The position numbers and the translations under genes are program-made. A DNA stretch of 64,000 nt from Persicaria tinctoria (lineage: Eukaryota; Streptophyta; Magnoliopsida; Caryophyllales; Polygonaceae): assembly GCA_037127255.1 (NCBI GenBank), contig JBANSL010000017.1, positions 71,052,857 through 71,116,856 on the forward strand. The letters are read 5' to 3'. Numbering within the stretch: the first letter of the stretch is position 1; every line of letters begins with the position of its first letter. Of this stretch, positions 16,073 to 26,345 are shown piece by piece. The notes under the pieces are model-generated. The model did no database searches. It saw nothing but the letters and a program-made list of their open reading frames with translations, and was not told where the DNA came from.

Positions 16073-16843
16073 GATGTAAGATAAATATCCCGACCTTTAT
16101 AAGTGATGGTAATATAATATCCCAAAATTTTCTCCCCCACAAAAATGATTAGTTTCGCCCCTAAACATTCAATTTAATACGTATTTAATTCAAACTATTC
16201 AATTTAATATGTATTTATATTATAATTAAATTTAATCAAAACACATATAATAAAACAAGTAAATATTTAGAATATAATTTTCAATATCTTGATTGTGTAA
16301 AATATCATTCAAGTTTATTAGATTAAATTAGATTGGTTTTTAAGTTTGTCTTTATTTATTTATTTTGGATTTATGAAAAAATAAAAAAATTACATTCTTT
16401 TATATATTTTTTAACAATAATAATTTACTTCTTATAAATAAATGAACACCATTGAATAGTCTAAATAATTAAAATTGTATTTCAATTTCGTAGTACATAA
16501 AGTTTATAATTGACAAAATATTCTTCAGTTTTGATAAGTTAAATCACTAGTTAATCATTTACTAATTGAAAATATGTTATTTTGCTTTACATTTTTTTTA
16601 TTTGGCTTGTTATAGATATTATTGATTTAAAAAAGATATAAAAAGTTAGGTACAAATTAAATCTAAAACTACAAAATTTTATTAAATAAACTTTTTTAAT
16701 CTCATCTAATTTAATTTTATATGTTTTATTTGAATTGAAAATACATGAGTAATACAATACAAAAAATAAGAATTTTACTGGAGAGAAATCATTAGGATAT
16801 TATATTACCATCACTTATAAAGGTCAGGATATTTATTTTACAT
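16073..16843. mobile_element. TIR element with ~48-bp inverted ends
   Basis: Left arm 16073-16121 and the inverse of right arm 16796-16843 match at nearly every base (core AAATATCC(C/T)GACCTTTATAA). Outside each arm the words GGGTTATTTTAATTAGTTTCGC occur in direct orientation (16045-16066 and 16885-16906), so the whole may be a larger composite. The AT-rich interior has no coding potential. Confidence 0.6.
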
Positions 16844-16906
16844 TTGAAAGGTTGGGATATATTTTTAACACCCCCTTAAAGGTTGGGTTATTTTAATTAG
16901 TTTCGC

Positions 16907-17461
16907 TTTTATTAAATTAAGGTTGTTGTTAATATAATTATGCGTATTAGAAAAAATTAGCCTATCTAACCTACCCAAATTTTAATTCCTGATTCCGTGC
17001 TCGGGGAGATGATTGGTGACACTGATGGTGACAACTTTTTTTAAACGAAGTTAGTGTTACAACCCTTATTAGTGGTGACACTGATGATGACACATATATA
17101 TGTGGTGAAAACTTTTATTGACAATTTTTTTTTACGGTTTTTGTAACGAGGTCAACGTCACCACCCGTATCAATTGTGACAAATTTTTTTAACAGTTTTT
17201 TTTAACGAGGTTAGTGTTCAGTATGGTTTAGAGTTTAGTCGGTTGCTAAATCCTAAACTCTAAAATGTGTATTATCACTACCCAAGAACGTTAAATATGG
17301 ACCAAGATATCTTGGTGAAGATATGCCTTGCAATCATCAAGTAAATAAATTTGCAGATGGAGATGACCATACCTTTAATTTGATATGATAATTACTAGAA
17401 ATAGGTGTTTAGTTAAGTCGTACATATAATCTTCACCGTAGCAAGATAAGAAAGATGGATA
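16907..17461. repeat. Degenerate short tandem repeats
   Basis: Between about 17010 and 17220 the pattern GGTGACA(C/A)...AACTTTTTTTAA...AACGAGGTTAGTGT recurs three or four times with drift. No gene seen before the esterase remnant. Confidence 0.4.
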
Positions 17462-17729
17462 TTGGGTGGTGCAGCGAAAGCAATGGGGCTTCCATTTGTG
17501 AATCCGTATCTGGATTGGGATGCAAACTTCAGTAACGGAGCGGATTTCTCGGTAGCAGTGGCATCCGCACTGAACGTAGAATTCCTCGAATCCAAAGGGA
17601 TCGCAGCAGGAGGAACCAATAGTTCAATGGCCCTCCAACTTGGTTGGTTTAAGTCCCATCTCAAATCCATCTGCTCCTCTGCACTAGGTACGATCGATCC
17701 ATCTACTGATCTACATACATACTCCGTAT

Positions 17730-17786
<57 letters not shown>

Positions 17787-18419
17787 AAATTAATGATGTC
17801 TATAGAGTGCAAAAATAAGATGGGAAAGAGCCTGTTTCTAATGGAAGCGATGGGAGGGAACGATTACAACTACGCTTTTGGAGACGACAAGTCCTTCCAA
17901 GTCGTCTATGATTTGGTCCCTTACGTGCCGTTCAAGCCATCACTAACGGTGTCAAGGTGAGTTCATAATACATGTTCATCAGTCATGACTGGGTGGTACA
18001 TATATCTCATAATAATTTTTGTTTCGTTTATTGGGCATATGTATCTATCTATATATGGAGTATGGACAGGAAATGGTCCTTCTAGGGGCAACGTATATAT
18101 TGTGGTCCCAACAATAATTCCATTTGGGTGCATGCCAAATTATTTGGCATCGGTCACCTCTACAGATCCATCCCTCTAAGACGAGGTCGGCTGCCTTAAG
18201 AGCTATAACGAGTTCTCCGAGTACCACAATCACCAAAATGCATACAATTACTATTCAAGCGAGATGTGTGGGGACATGGGGGTTCCGGTGTGCCCCAACC
18301 CCAAGGAAAGAATACACTGGGACAGCCTCCACTTCACGCAGCAACTGTACCAATATGTGTCCGGGTGGATGCTTAACCACACCATCCTCCCGCGATTAAC
18401 CCATCTATCCTCTGAATGA
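17462..18419 (+). pseudogene. GDSL esterase/lipase pseudogene (5'-truncated)
   Basis: Exon-like pieces 17462-17687, 17806-17956 and from 18070 match a plant SGNH/GDSL acetylesterase. The first gives AKAMGLPFVNPYLD and AGGTNSSMAL, the second MGGNDYN (block III with the catalytic Asn), and the third MVLLGATY, VVPTIIPFGCMP and ERIHWDSLHFTQ (block V with Asp and His). The first exon with the nucleophile motif GDS is absent. There are two frameshifts: one near 17926-17940, where the frame for VQAITNGVK is offset, and a TA slippage at 18090-18103. About 60 residues are missing after GCLKSYNEFSEYHN. A TA microsatellite sits in one intron. It cannot make a working enzyme. Confidence 0.85.
17733..17782. 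repeat. (TA)n microsatellite in the GDSL intron
   Basis: About 25 AT/TA units immediately upstream of the second esterase exon. Confidence 0.95.
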
Positions 18420-18599
18420 TTGATCGATCACTAGCCACTTAGGCGCGCGGCACCGTCGATCTACATATGTACGGAGTATATTGTAGATGGTTTTGAGACT
18501 CGATATGTCCATGTATCAAGCAACCAAAGAGGGGTTGAACGTACTACTAAATAAATAATTTCATTTCATTCAGTTTCTTAGTAATGATAAAGATTAGAC
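18420..18599. other. Short spacer, no feature seen
   Basis: Sequence after the esterase remnant with no recognisable gag or LTR sequence, so the following Copia has no visible 5' half. Confidence 0.5.
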
Positions 18600-18923
18600 T
18601 AACTCCAATGGTTAAGTGTGCAAATGTACATATTTGCACAACGTGTTTAAAAATGCACATCACTTTTTGATGTTTTACTCCATTGGTTAAATGTGCATTT
18701 TATATACACCCATCTCTAAATAAATATGACTAAATTAAAAAGGAAAAGAAAACAATAAAAAACAACCAATAGAAATGACTTTACTTTATTGAAAAGTGAT
18801 GTGCTTATATTTGAGCACTTTGTGTGCAAATGTATACATTTTAAGCACTCAAAAATAACAATTAGAGCACAATTTGCATCAAAATGTGCATATTTGATCA
18901 TTTGCACCATATCATTGGAGTTA
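18600..18923. mobile_element. PIF/Harbinger-like MITE at the broken Copia end
   Basis: The ends TAACTCCAATGG (18600-18611) and CATTGGAGTTA (18913-18923) are inverted, with further inverse similarity inward (GTGCAAATGTACATATTTGC versus GCATATTTGATCATTTGCAC). TAA/TTA at the ends fits a 3-bp target duplication. The Copia coding sequence starts immediately after it. Confidence 0.6.
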
Positions 18924-21900
18924 AACATACATTATGGATCATGGATAGTGGTGCAAGTGACCACATTATTTGTCATAAACGTTTCTTTACCCATTGCAAA
19001 GTTGTGCACAACAAATTTGTTCGGCTACCGGATGATAAACATCTAATGGTTTCACATATAGGCACTGTTGAACTTTCATCACAATTTCAATTAGCAAATG
19101 TACTTTGCGTGCCTGATTTTTCCATTAACTTAATTTCTATTAGCAAGCTTGTTTTTGATTCATTTTATGTAACTATTTTTCTAAAACAAATGTGCTTTGT
19201 TCAGGACCTTCGATCGGGGAGGACGATTGGGACGGGAATTGAGCGAAATGGTTTGTATTGTCTCAACGTGCCACAAACAAGTTCCTGTAATGTGGTCTCT
19301 TCACCGTCCGATCATCTATGGCATTTTCGACTCGGTCACCCATCGTCCAAAGCATCTTCTTCCTTTTCGTTTTTGAAAAATAAAGCTTGCAATACAAGTA
19401 CTTGTTCCATTTGTCCTTTAGCAAAACAAACTCGGAATACTTTCCCTTTACGCACTTCGAATACTCAATCTTGTTTTGATTTAGTTCATATGGACATATG
19501 GGGTGGATATCATATCCCATCAATTTCCGGAGCTCGTTATTTTTTAACAATTGTTGATGATTATACGCGTTTTACTTGGATTTTTCTCATGCACCGAAAG
19601 TCCGACACACGTAACCTCATTATTCAATTCCTTAACCTTATTGAAAACCAATTTGGAAAAAGGGTCAAAATAGTTAGAAGTGATAATGGCCCCGAATTTA
19701 AATGCACGGATTTTTTCGCATCAAAAGGAATTTTGCATCAAACAAGTTGTGTTAATACTCCTCAACAAAATGGAGTTGCCGAACGAAAACATCGTCATTT
19801 ATTAAATGTAGCTCGAGCTCTTTTATTTCAATCTAAATTGCCTAAAAATTTTTGGGGTGATGCTATTCTTACTTCGGCTTATTTAATCAATAGGACACCC
19901 ACCCCAATCTTGCAAAACAAAACTCCTTTTGAAAAATTATTTTCTAAACAACCGAATTATTCGCATCTTCGTGTTTTTGGATGTCGTTGCTTTGCCTCTA
20001 CACACCCACTTAGACCAAGCAAATTTGACCCGAGAGCTCTTGAATGTATCTTCTTAGGCTATCCTATTGGCACCAAAGGATACAAAGTCTATAGCATAAA
20101 AGATAAGAAATCGTTCATCTCTCGGGACGTTATTTTTCATGAAACCGAGTACCACATTTTTAGTACATCTGATGATGGCTTCCTACCACATGTAACTCCA
20201 TTACCCATTCCTACGTCTACAAGCTATGTGGGTGATGATGAGCCCATCGTAACCCCGACTTCCGCCGATCCAAACCGCACTCTTGAAACCCTTACCGTAA
20301 CTCCACCTATCCCACCAGCAATTCCCATGATTGACCCACCAGCAACTCCTACCCCCGCTGCCCCTCCACTACTTCGACGCTCCACACGCCCGACTAGACC
20401 GTCGACTACATTACATGACTTTCACGTTGAGACAACACTACCCTCTCGAGCAGCTCCTTCTCCTTCCTCGCATCATGTTACTTCAAGCATTACTTACCCA
20501 TTATCTCATGTTTTATCATACAATCGATTGTCCCCTTCTTATAAACACTTTGTGGCTAACATTACACTTGAGAAAGAACCAAGATCTTTTTTGCAGGCTT
20601 GCCGAGACCCTCATTGGAAAGAAGCTATGATCAATGAAATCAAAGCTCTCGAAGATAACAACACCTGGAGCATAGTGCCTCTACCTTCCCATAAGAAACC
20701 CATTGGATGCAAGTGGGTTTACAAGATTAAATACAACCCCGATGGCACTGTAGAAAGATATAAAGCCCGTCTCGTTGCCAAAGGCTATAGTCAAGTCGAG
20801 GGCATCGATTATCGAGAGACTTTTGCTCCTGTCGCAAAACTTACAACAGTCCGTGTTCTCCTCAGTTTGGCTGCAATACAAGGATGGCATTTGCACCAAT
20901 TAGATGTCAACAATGCCTTCCTTAACGGCGACCTTCACGAGGACGTTTACATGAAATTGCCTCAAGGATTCGCTCGAAAGGGGGAGAACCAAGTGTGCAA
21001 GTTACACAAGTCTTTATATGGCCTTAAACAAGCCTCTAGGCAATGGTTTCTCAAGCTCTCCACAGCCCTAAACTCAGCTGGTTACCAACAATCTTTATCG
21101 GATTATTCTCTATTCATTCGACAACGACAAGGTAATTTTACAGTTTTATTAGTTTATGTCGATGACGTTATACTTGCAGGTAATAATTTGCAGGAGATTG
21201 AAGAAACCAAGTTGTTTCTTGCAAGCAAATTCAAGCTCAAAGACATGGGTCCTTTACGGTTCTTTCTTGGAATAGAAGTGGCTCGTTCCCAACATGGCAT
21301 TGTTCTTTGCCAACGCAAATATGCATTGGAGATCTTGGATGACGCCGGATTCCTTGGCTCCAAACCTGCGAAATGCCCCCTTGATGCCAACCTAGCTCTT
21401 TCATCCATGGAAGGTGACGTACTATCAAATCCATCCCAATATCGAAGATTAGTGGGACGCCTCATATATCTCACCATCACACGCCCCGACCTTGTGTACG
21501 CCGTACATATACTCAGCCAATTCATGGGGAAGCCTCGTCAACCACACCTCGACGCCGCTCACCAAGTCCTCCGTTATGTCAAGGGAACCCCTGGACAAGG
21601 CATCTTCCTCCCAGCTCATGGCCGCATCCATCTCTCGGCCTATTGCGATGCCGATTGGGCACGTTGTCGAGACACACGAAGATCAACAACAGGCTATTGC
21701 ATATTCTTAGGTGGAGCTCCCATCTCTTGGAAATCAAAGAAGCAGTGCACAGTCTCCCGATCAAGTGCTGAAGCCGAATATCGCGCCATGGCTAGCACAT
21801 GTTGTGAGCTTACTTGGCTGCGTGCTCTCCTACGCGATCTCAATGTCTGTCACACACTACCTGCTACCCTTTACTGTGACAACAAGGCAGCGATCCATAT

Positions 21901-22333
21901 CGCCTCCAATCCCGTCTTCCATGAGCGAACAAAACACATTGAAATTGATTGTCATTTGATCCGGGAAAAGGTCCAACGAGGTGAAGTTCACACCATCCAC
22001 ATCCGTACTACTGATCAACCAGCAGATCTTTTAACCAAACCCATTGGTTGCAAACAATTTCATTCCCTTCTAACCAAGTTGGGTGTCACCAACATCCACT
22101 CCAACTTGAGGGGGAGTATTGAGGAATAAAATATATATATTAGGAAACTCAACCTTTTCTTATTATTGTCTATAGATAATATCCCTTGATTATCTCTAGA
22201 CCGTTAGAAAATATTGCCCTTCCATATTATGTATATTCTTTCTTGATCATTGCCTCTAATTGAGCCTTTGTAAATGTATATAAACGTCATTTTGTACGTT
22301 TGAGAAGATAATAAAAATTTGTATTTTTGCTCA
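18924..22333 (+). mobile_element. Ty1/Copia retrotransposon 1, 5'-truncated
   Basis: Contains protease through RNase H (CDS 18941-22129), a polypurine tract (AACTTGAGGGGGAG, 22103-22116) and one LTR at 22120-22333 (TGAGG...GCTCA, 214 bp, with TGTATATAAACG inside). The 5' LTR, primer site and gag are absent. The left boundary coincides with a MITE. Confidence 0.85.
18941..22129 (+). CDS. pol: Copia pol polyprotein (protease-integrase-RT-RNase H), gag missing
   Basis: About 1062 codons without a stop or frameshift. In order: aspartic protease IMDSGASDHI at the very start; GAG-pre-integrase HLWHFRLGHPS; integrase with the D-D-E set (HMDIWGG, RSDNGPEF, NGVAERKH); reverse transcriptase with KARLVAKGYSQVEGIDY, QLDVNNAFLNG and the catalytic LVYVDDVILAGN; RNase H with AYCDADWA, SSAEAEYRA, LYCDNKAAI and ERTKHIEIDCH. 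All catalytic residues checked are normal. The first ATG of the Copia part (18941) is arbitrary, since the natural start lay in the lost gag. The frame stays open back to 18884 through the MITE. An intact pol without gag or a 5' LTR cannot transpose alone. The open frame implies a young or recently truncated copy. Confidence 0.85.
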   Translation: MDSGASDHIICHKRFFTHCKVVHNKFVRLPDDKHLMVSHIGTVELSSQFQLANVLCVPDFSINLISISKLVFDSFYVTIFLKQMCFVQDLRSGRTIGTGIERNGLYCLNVPQTSSCNVVSSPSDHLWHFRLGHPSSKASSSFSFLKNKACNTSTCSICPLAKQTRNTFPLRTSNTQSCFDLVHMDIWGGYHIPSISGARYFLTIVDDYTRFTWIFLMHRKSDTRNLIIQFLNLIENQFGKRVKIVRSDNGPEFKCTDFFASKGILHQTSCVNTPQQNGVAERKHRHLLNVARALLFQSKLPKNFWGDAILTSAYLINRTPTPILQNKTPFEKLFSKQPNYSHLRVFGCRCFASTHPLRPSKFDPRALECIFLGYPIGTKGYKVYSIKDKKSFISRDVIFHETEYHIFSTSDDGFLPHVTPLPIPTSTSYVGDDEPIVTPTSADPNRTLETLTVTPPIPPAIPMIDPPATPTPAAPPLLRRSTRPTRPSTTLHDFHVETTLPSRAAPSPSSHHVTSSITYPLSHVLSYNRLSPSYKHFVANITLEKEPRSFLQACRDPHWKEAMINEIKALEDNNTWSIVPLPSHKKPIGCKWVYKIKYNPDGTVERYKARLVAKGYSQVEGIDYRETFAPVAKLTTVRVLLSLAAIQGWHLHQLDVNNAFLNGDLHEDVYMKLPQGFARKGENQVCKLHKSLYGLKQASRQWFLKLSTALNSAGYQQSLSDYSLFIRQRQGNFTVLLVYVDDVILAGNNLQEIEETKLFLASKFKLKDMGPLRFFLGIEVARSQHGIVLCQRKYALEILDDAGFLGSKPAKCPLDANLALSSMEGDVLSNPSQYRRLVGRLIYLTITRPDLVYAVHILSQFMGKPRQPHLDAAHQVLRYVKGTPGQGIFLPAHGRIHLSAYCDADWARCRDTRRSTTGYCIFLGGAPISWKSKKQCTVSRSSAEAEYRAMASTCCELTWLRALLRDLNVCHTLPATLYCDNKAAIHIASNPVFHERTKHIEIDCHLIREKVQRGEVHTIHIRTTDQPADLLTKPIGCKQFHSLLTKLGVTNIHSNLRGSIEE

Positions 22334-22546
22334 TTCGAAACTTATTATAACCAAATCCCCTTTCCTTTGATATTTTGAAGATAAAGTTACAAGTGTATAT
22401 ATATTACAAGATATGATTTAACGGGTAATCCTAAATAGGAGGACTAATGGGATAGAGTAAGGGGAAGTGGTTGATATGCTCCTATAATTGAGGTAACAAT
22501 ATTGACTAATTACATTAGTTTTAATAACTAATGATAGCCAGAAGCC
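22334..22546. other. Short spacer, no gene
   Basis: AT-rich flank between the Copia 1 LTR and the LINE 1 poly(T) tract. Nothing recognised. Confidence 0.4.
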
Positions 22547-22682
22547 TTTTTTTTTTTTTTTTTTTTGATCCGAAAGTGGACTAATGCTCCAAGGTTTTAT
22601 TACGCTTAATTAATAAGAGATGTAGCAGTTACATCGCCCACTCTCGTGGGTAAACAAATGGGAGAGCCTGAAAACTCATAAT

Positions 22683-23222
22683 TAGAACTTAGGCTAAAGG
22701 ATAGTTGCTTCCTTGTTTGCTTGGCGAGGGACATGGCAGATGTTCACCTCCCAGTTTCCCTCCACGATCCTCTGGCGGCATTCGTTGATCAGGTGGACAT
22801 CCGGGTGTACCGACGTCGACTTATGCGTGTTGAGGAGCTTGCATACATTGGCGGCGTCTGTTTCGATGATCATCTGTCGAGCGTCCATCCGTTGCCCTGG
22901 TTTTAGGCCATAGAGAACGGCTAAGATCTCAGCCCTTATGGTTGTGCAGCGACCACAGGAGAAGGTGAAAGCCTTCAAAAAAAATCCCCGAGTTGTCCCG
23001 CAGGATCCCGCCACCCCCCCGCAGGACCCGGGTTCCCTTTTGAAGCGTCATCCACATTAAGTTTCACCCAGCCTGGAGTCGGAGGAGTCCAATTTGCAAT
23101 TCGCGGCGTCCTATCCATAGGTGGACCGTTAGGGAGGTCAGTGTTGTTCAATGCCATGAAGTAGTTCTCAGTAAAGGCCAGCGCCCGGTCAACTAGCACT
23201 TTATAGTCGTCTACCTGTTCAT
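22683..23222 (-). pseudogene. LINE 1 C-terminal RNase H domain
   Basis: Two minus-strand frames, 23199-22975 (WVKLNVDDASKGNPGPAGGW) and 23014-22694 (TTIRAEILAVLYGLK, IIETDAANVCKLLN, HVPRQANKEA), form the plant L1-type RNase H (RVT_3). Asp, Glu and Asp of the active site are recognisable. A frameshift lies near 22985-23010 in a G-rich run. The domain normally follows the RT, whose remainder lies 6.3 kb away beyond Copia 2. Confidence 0.8.
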
Positions 23223-23227
23223 GAACC

Positions 23228-23570
23228 TGTTAGAATACAATTGTGGATCAAGCTCTAACACACACAAAACACACAAACTCCAGAAGCTGTTCTCGGATAC
23301 AGAACACACACAAGAGAACCAACACAACACACACATTCAACAAAAGCCTCACACCTTTCATTGATTAGAAAACTGAATACATACTCCTTACAATTCATAA
23401 CTGCTTCTACCACTACCTTAAGCACTACACCACTAACATCTAATTGCATAACTGCAGCCTTACATAAACCTGAGACTAACACTTCCTAACTGTCAAACTA
23501 ACAGCTAGTCCTACTTACATTAACTAACTTGCTAAGCTAACATAATATAGAATTTGATTACATTTTAACA
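23228..23570 (-). repeat. 3' LTR of Copia 2
   Basis: 343 bp, TG...CA ends, about four differences from the partner at 29216-29558. Confidence 0.95.
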
Positions 23571-26345
23571 CCACCCCTTAATTCAAATTCTCTTACTCCA
23601 ATCTTCTCTAAGAAGAACATATGCTTAGCACAACTCAGGGACTTGGTAAACAAATCAGCATGTTGCTCATTTGTTCCACAAAACTTCAGCTTCACCTTGT
23701 CTTCTGCTACCAGTCTCCTTATGAAATGATACTGCACATCTATGTGCTTTGTCCTGGCATGAAATGCAGGATTCTTGGTCATTGCTATGGCTGACTTGTT
23801 ATCACACCACACTTCCACTGCTTCTGTATGATCACAGCCCACGTCTAGCATCAGTTTCTTTAACCACAGAGCTTGTCTCACTGCTCCAGCTGCAACATAC
23901 TCAGTCTCAGATGAAGACAAGGCCACAGTGTCCTGTTTCTTTGAACTCCAAGTCACTGCCCCTGAACCTAGCCCAAACACTGAGCCAGATGTACTTCTCC
24001 TATCATCTAGGCAACCTGCCCAGTCAGTATCAGTGTATCCCACCAACCTAAACTCCTTAACACTCTCATACCATATGCCAAATTTGAGAGTTCTTACCAC
24101 ATACCTGAATATCCTCTTAGCAGCACCTAAGTGTTGCTTTGTAGGATTGTGCATGTACCTCGAGACCACACTTACACTATAGGTTATATCAGGCCTTGAG
24201 TGTGTAAGATAATTGATAGCGTGCATTTAGGTAGGCATAATAGGTTGCATTTAGCTTAGTTAAGATGCACATCATGCATGATTTAAGTAGAATTTGCATA
24301 TTTGCTCTCTATGTTGGTGGAGTCGGAATCTACATGCTTTTTATTGATTATTTCAGATAACTGTGGATCCGAGGAGGAGACATGAGTTGATAACGCATTA
24401 GATGAGAATGTCTAGTTGATCGGAGAGGCTTACATGAAAATCTCAAGAGGTCCTGAGAAGAAGAAGCGAATATAAACGAAGAACAAGTCTGCAGAAGTTG
24501 TCGCCAGACATGCTGAGCTTGTTTTGTACTTTCTGGAGGTCTCGGTTGTCCGATTGACTATTATGACCATGCGTTGGAAAGCTCTTTAAGAGAGCTACAA
24601 CTTTAATGTTGACGACAAGAGCAAATTCGAGATATATTTTCCGTGAAAGGCCCCTGGCTGCGGCCGCAGCAACCCTTGCGGCGCCCGCCGCAAGTACCGT
24701 CGCAGCAGGGTACGAAACAGTGTGCGGCGGGCGCAGCAACTATGCGGCGCCCGCAACACTGGTCAGCAGCGCGGATACACGCCGTTTTGAATATTAAAAG
24801 CCCTAGATCTATTACTTTATTTTATGGACGACGTTGGATGTTTTAAAAGGCAAGTTTTATGTTATTTTCATAACTTCTATTCTATTCCACATTCTATTAG
24901 ACAATTAGAGAGAGAGCGATGTTCGCCATGGGCGACTAAACTCTCTTCGTTCTATCTACAATTTGAAGCTTTATTTGGATTAATTGTGAGTTTCTGAATC
25001 TTGCTCCTTATTTCCTATATTGAATGCTTCAACTTCTTTGTGCTTGATTGTTTATTGTTTTGTTCTATCTTGTCTGGCCAACTAGTTAGATCAATTCAAT
25101 TGCTAGGGTTTTGTAGATTCCTGATTGCGAACCTTAACTCAAGTAGCAAACTTATCCCTTTAGGGCTGATTGAACTAATTGGATGAGTAGGAAGTTGGAT
25201 GTGTTGTTAAATCCCTCTTTAGGGACTGCAAATACCTTGGTTAATCTCTGAACTTAAAGCTACCAATTGGGTTAAATCCTTCTTTAGGGACTGTTCGATT
25301 GATAAGGGTTTCTAGGACTGATTGGACTAGTAACTATATTAGGTCGGGACAAGGGCATTCATAGGAAACCTAAAAGGACAAGAGGAAGTTACAATATCAA
25401 TTCAACCAAATAAAGTGGATAGTTGTAGGTAGAGCGATCTTCTCTAAATTGTTTTGCATCAACTTGTTTATAGTCTATTTTGTTTTCTTTCTTATTTCAA
25501 TCACCCAAAAACCCCCCTTTTCACTAATTGGTAAATACACATTGCAGAGGAATACTTGATTCTCTGTGGGATCGACCTCTTACTTACTTGCTATACTAGT
25601 TTGTAGGTTTGAGTTTTATTTTGATACGGTTTATGCGACTAAAAACCGCTCATCAATAATTCAAGCCTCCAACAAGGTTTCTGTACATCTTCTGATCAGC
25701 TAGCTCAGTTCCATCACTTCTCTGTAATTTCTCATTTGAATTCATGGGTGTTTGAGCCACATGACAGTCTTCCATTTTAAACTTCTTCAACATATCCCTT
25801 GCATACTTCTCTTGGCATAAGAATATGCCTTCCTTTCTTTGCTTCACTTCAAGCCCAAGAAAGTACGGTAACAAGTGCAGATCAGTCATTTCAAACTTGC
25901 ACATCATGGCTTGCTTGAACTCTTCCAACATATCTGGTGAGGAACTGAAATAAATTATGTCATCAACATACAAGCAGACCAGAAGCCAGTCCTTGTTCTT
26001 CTTTTTCACATACAAGGTGGGCTCATTCTCACTTCTTTCAAAGCCATTCTTCAAGAAGAACTCATCAATCTTACTATACCAAGCTCTTGGAGCTTGTTTT
26101 AAGCCATAGAGTGCCTTTTTCAGCTTGTACACCTTCCCCTTCTCACCAGATTTGACAAAACCTTGAGGTTGTTCCACAAACACCTCTTCTTGCAATTCGC
26201 CATTGAGAAAAGCAGATTTCACATCCAGCTGAAAGATTGGCAAACCCCATTGTGCTGCTAGAGCCAATACCACTCTAACTGTTTCAAGTCTAGCTACTAG
26301 TGAGAAAGTTTCCTCAAAATCCACTCCCTCTTGTTGTGCATGCAT
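23571..26345 (-). pseudogene. pol: Copia 2 RT and RNase H, interrupted by a solo LTR
   Basis: On minus, the RT part (26345-25653) shows FQLDVKSAFLNGELQEEVFV and the catalytic CLYVDDIIYFSS. The frame runs to LVGGLNY, where the solo LTR inserted. It resumes on the other side at NYLTHSRPDITYSV and continues through RNase H (YTDTDWAG, SSSETEYVAAG, WCDNKSAI, ARTKHIDVQYHFIR) to the stop near 23558. Removing the 1442-bp insert and one copy of its 5-bp duplication rejoins the frame exactly. Catalytic residues are normal, but the protein is split. Confidence 0.85.
24214..25655 (-). mobile_element. Solo LTR (Gypsy-like) inside Copia 2
   Basis: A 1442-bp segment starting TGATAGCGTGCA and ending CCGCTCATCA, flanked by the 5-bp duplication ATAAT (24209-24213, 25656-25660). 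It has no coding sequence. The end region contains TCTGTGGGATCGACCTC, a text common near the ends of large Athila/Tat-type Gypsy LTRs. Strand is not certain. It is the innermost layer of the nest, so it is younger than Copia 2. Confidence 0.8.
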
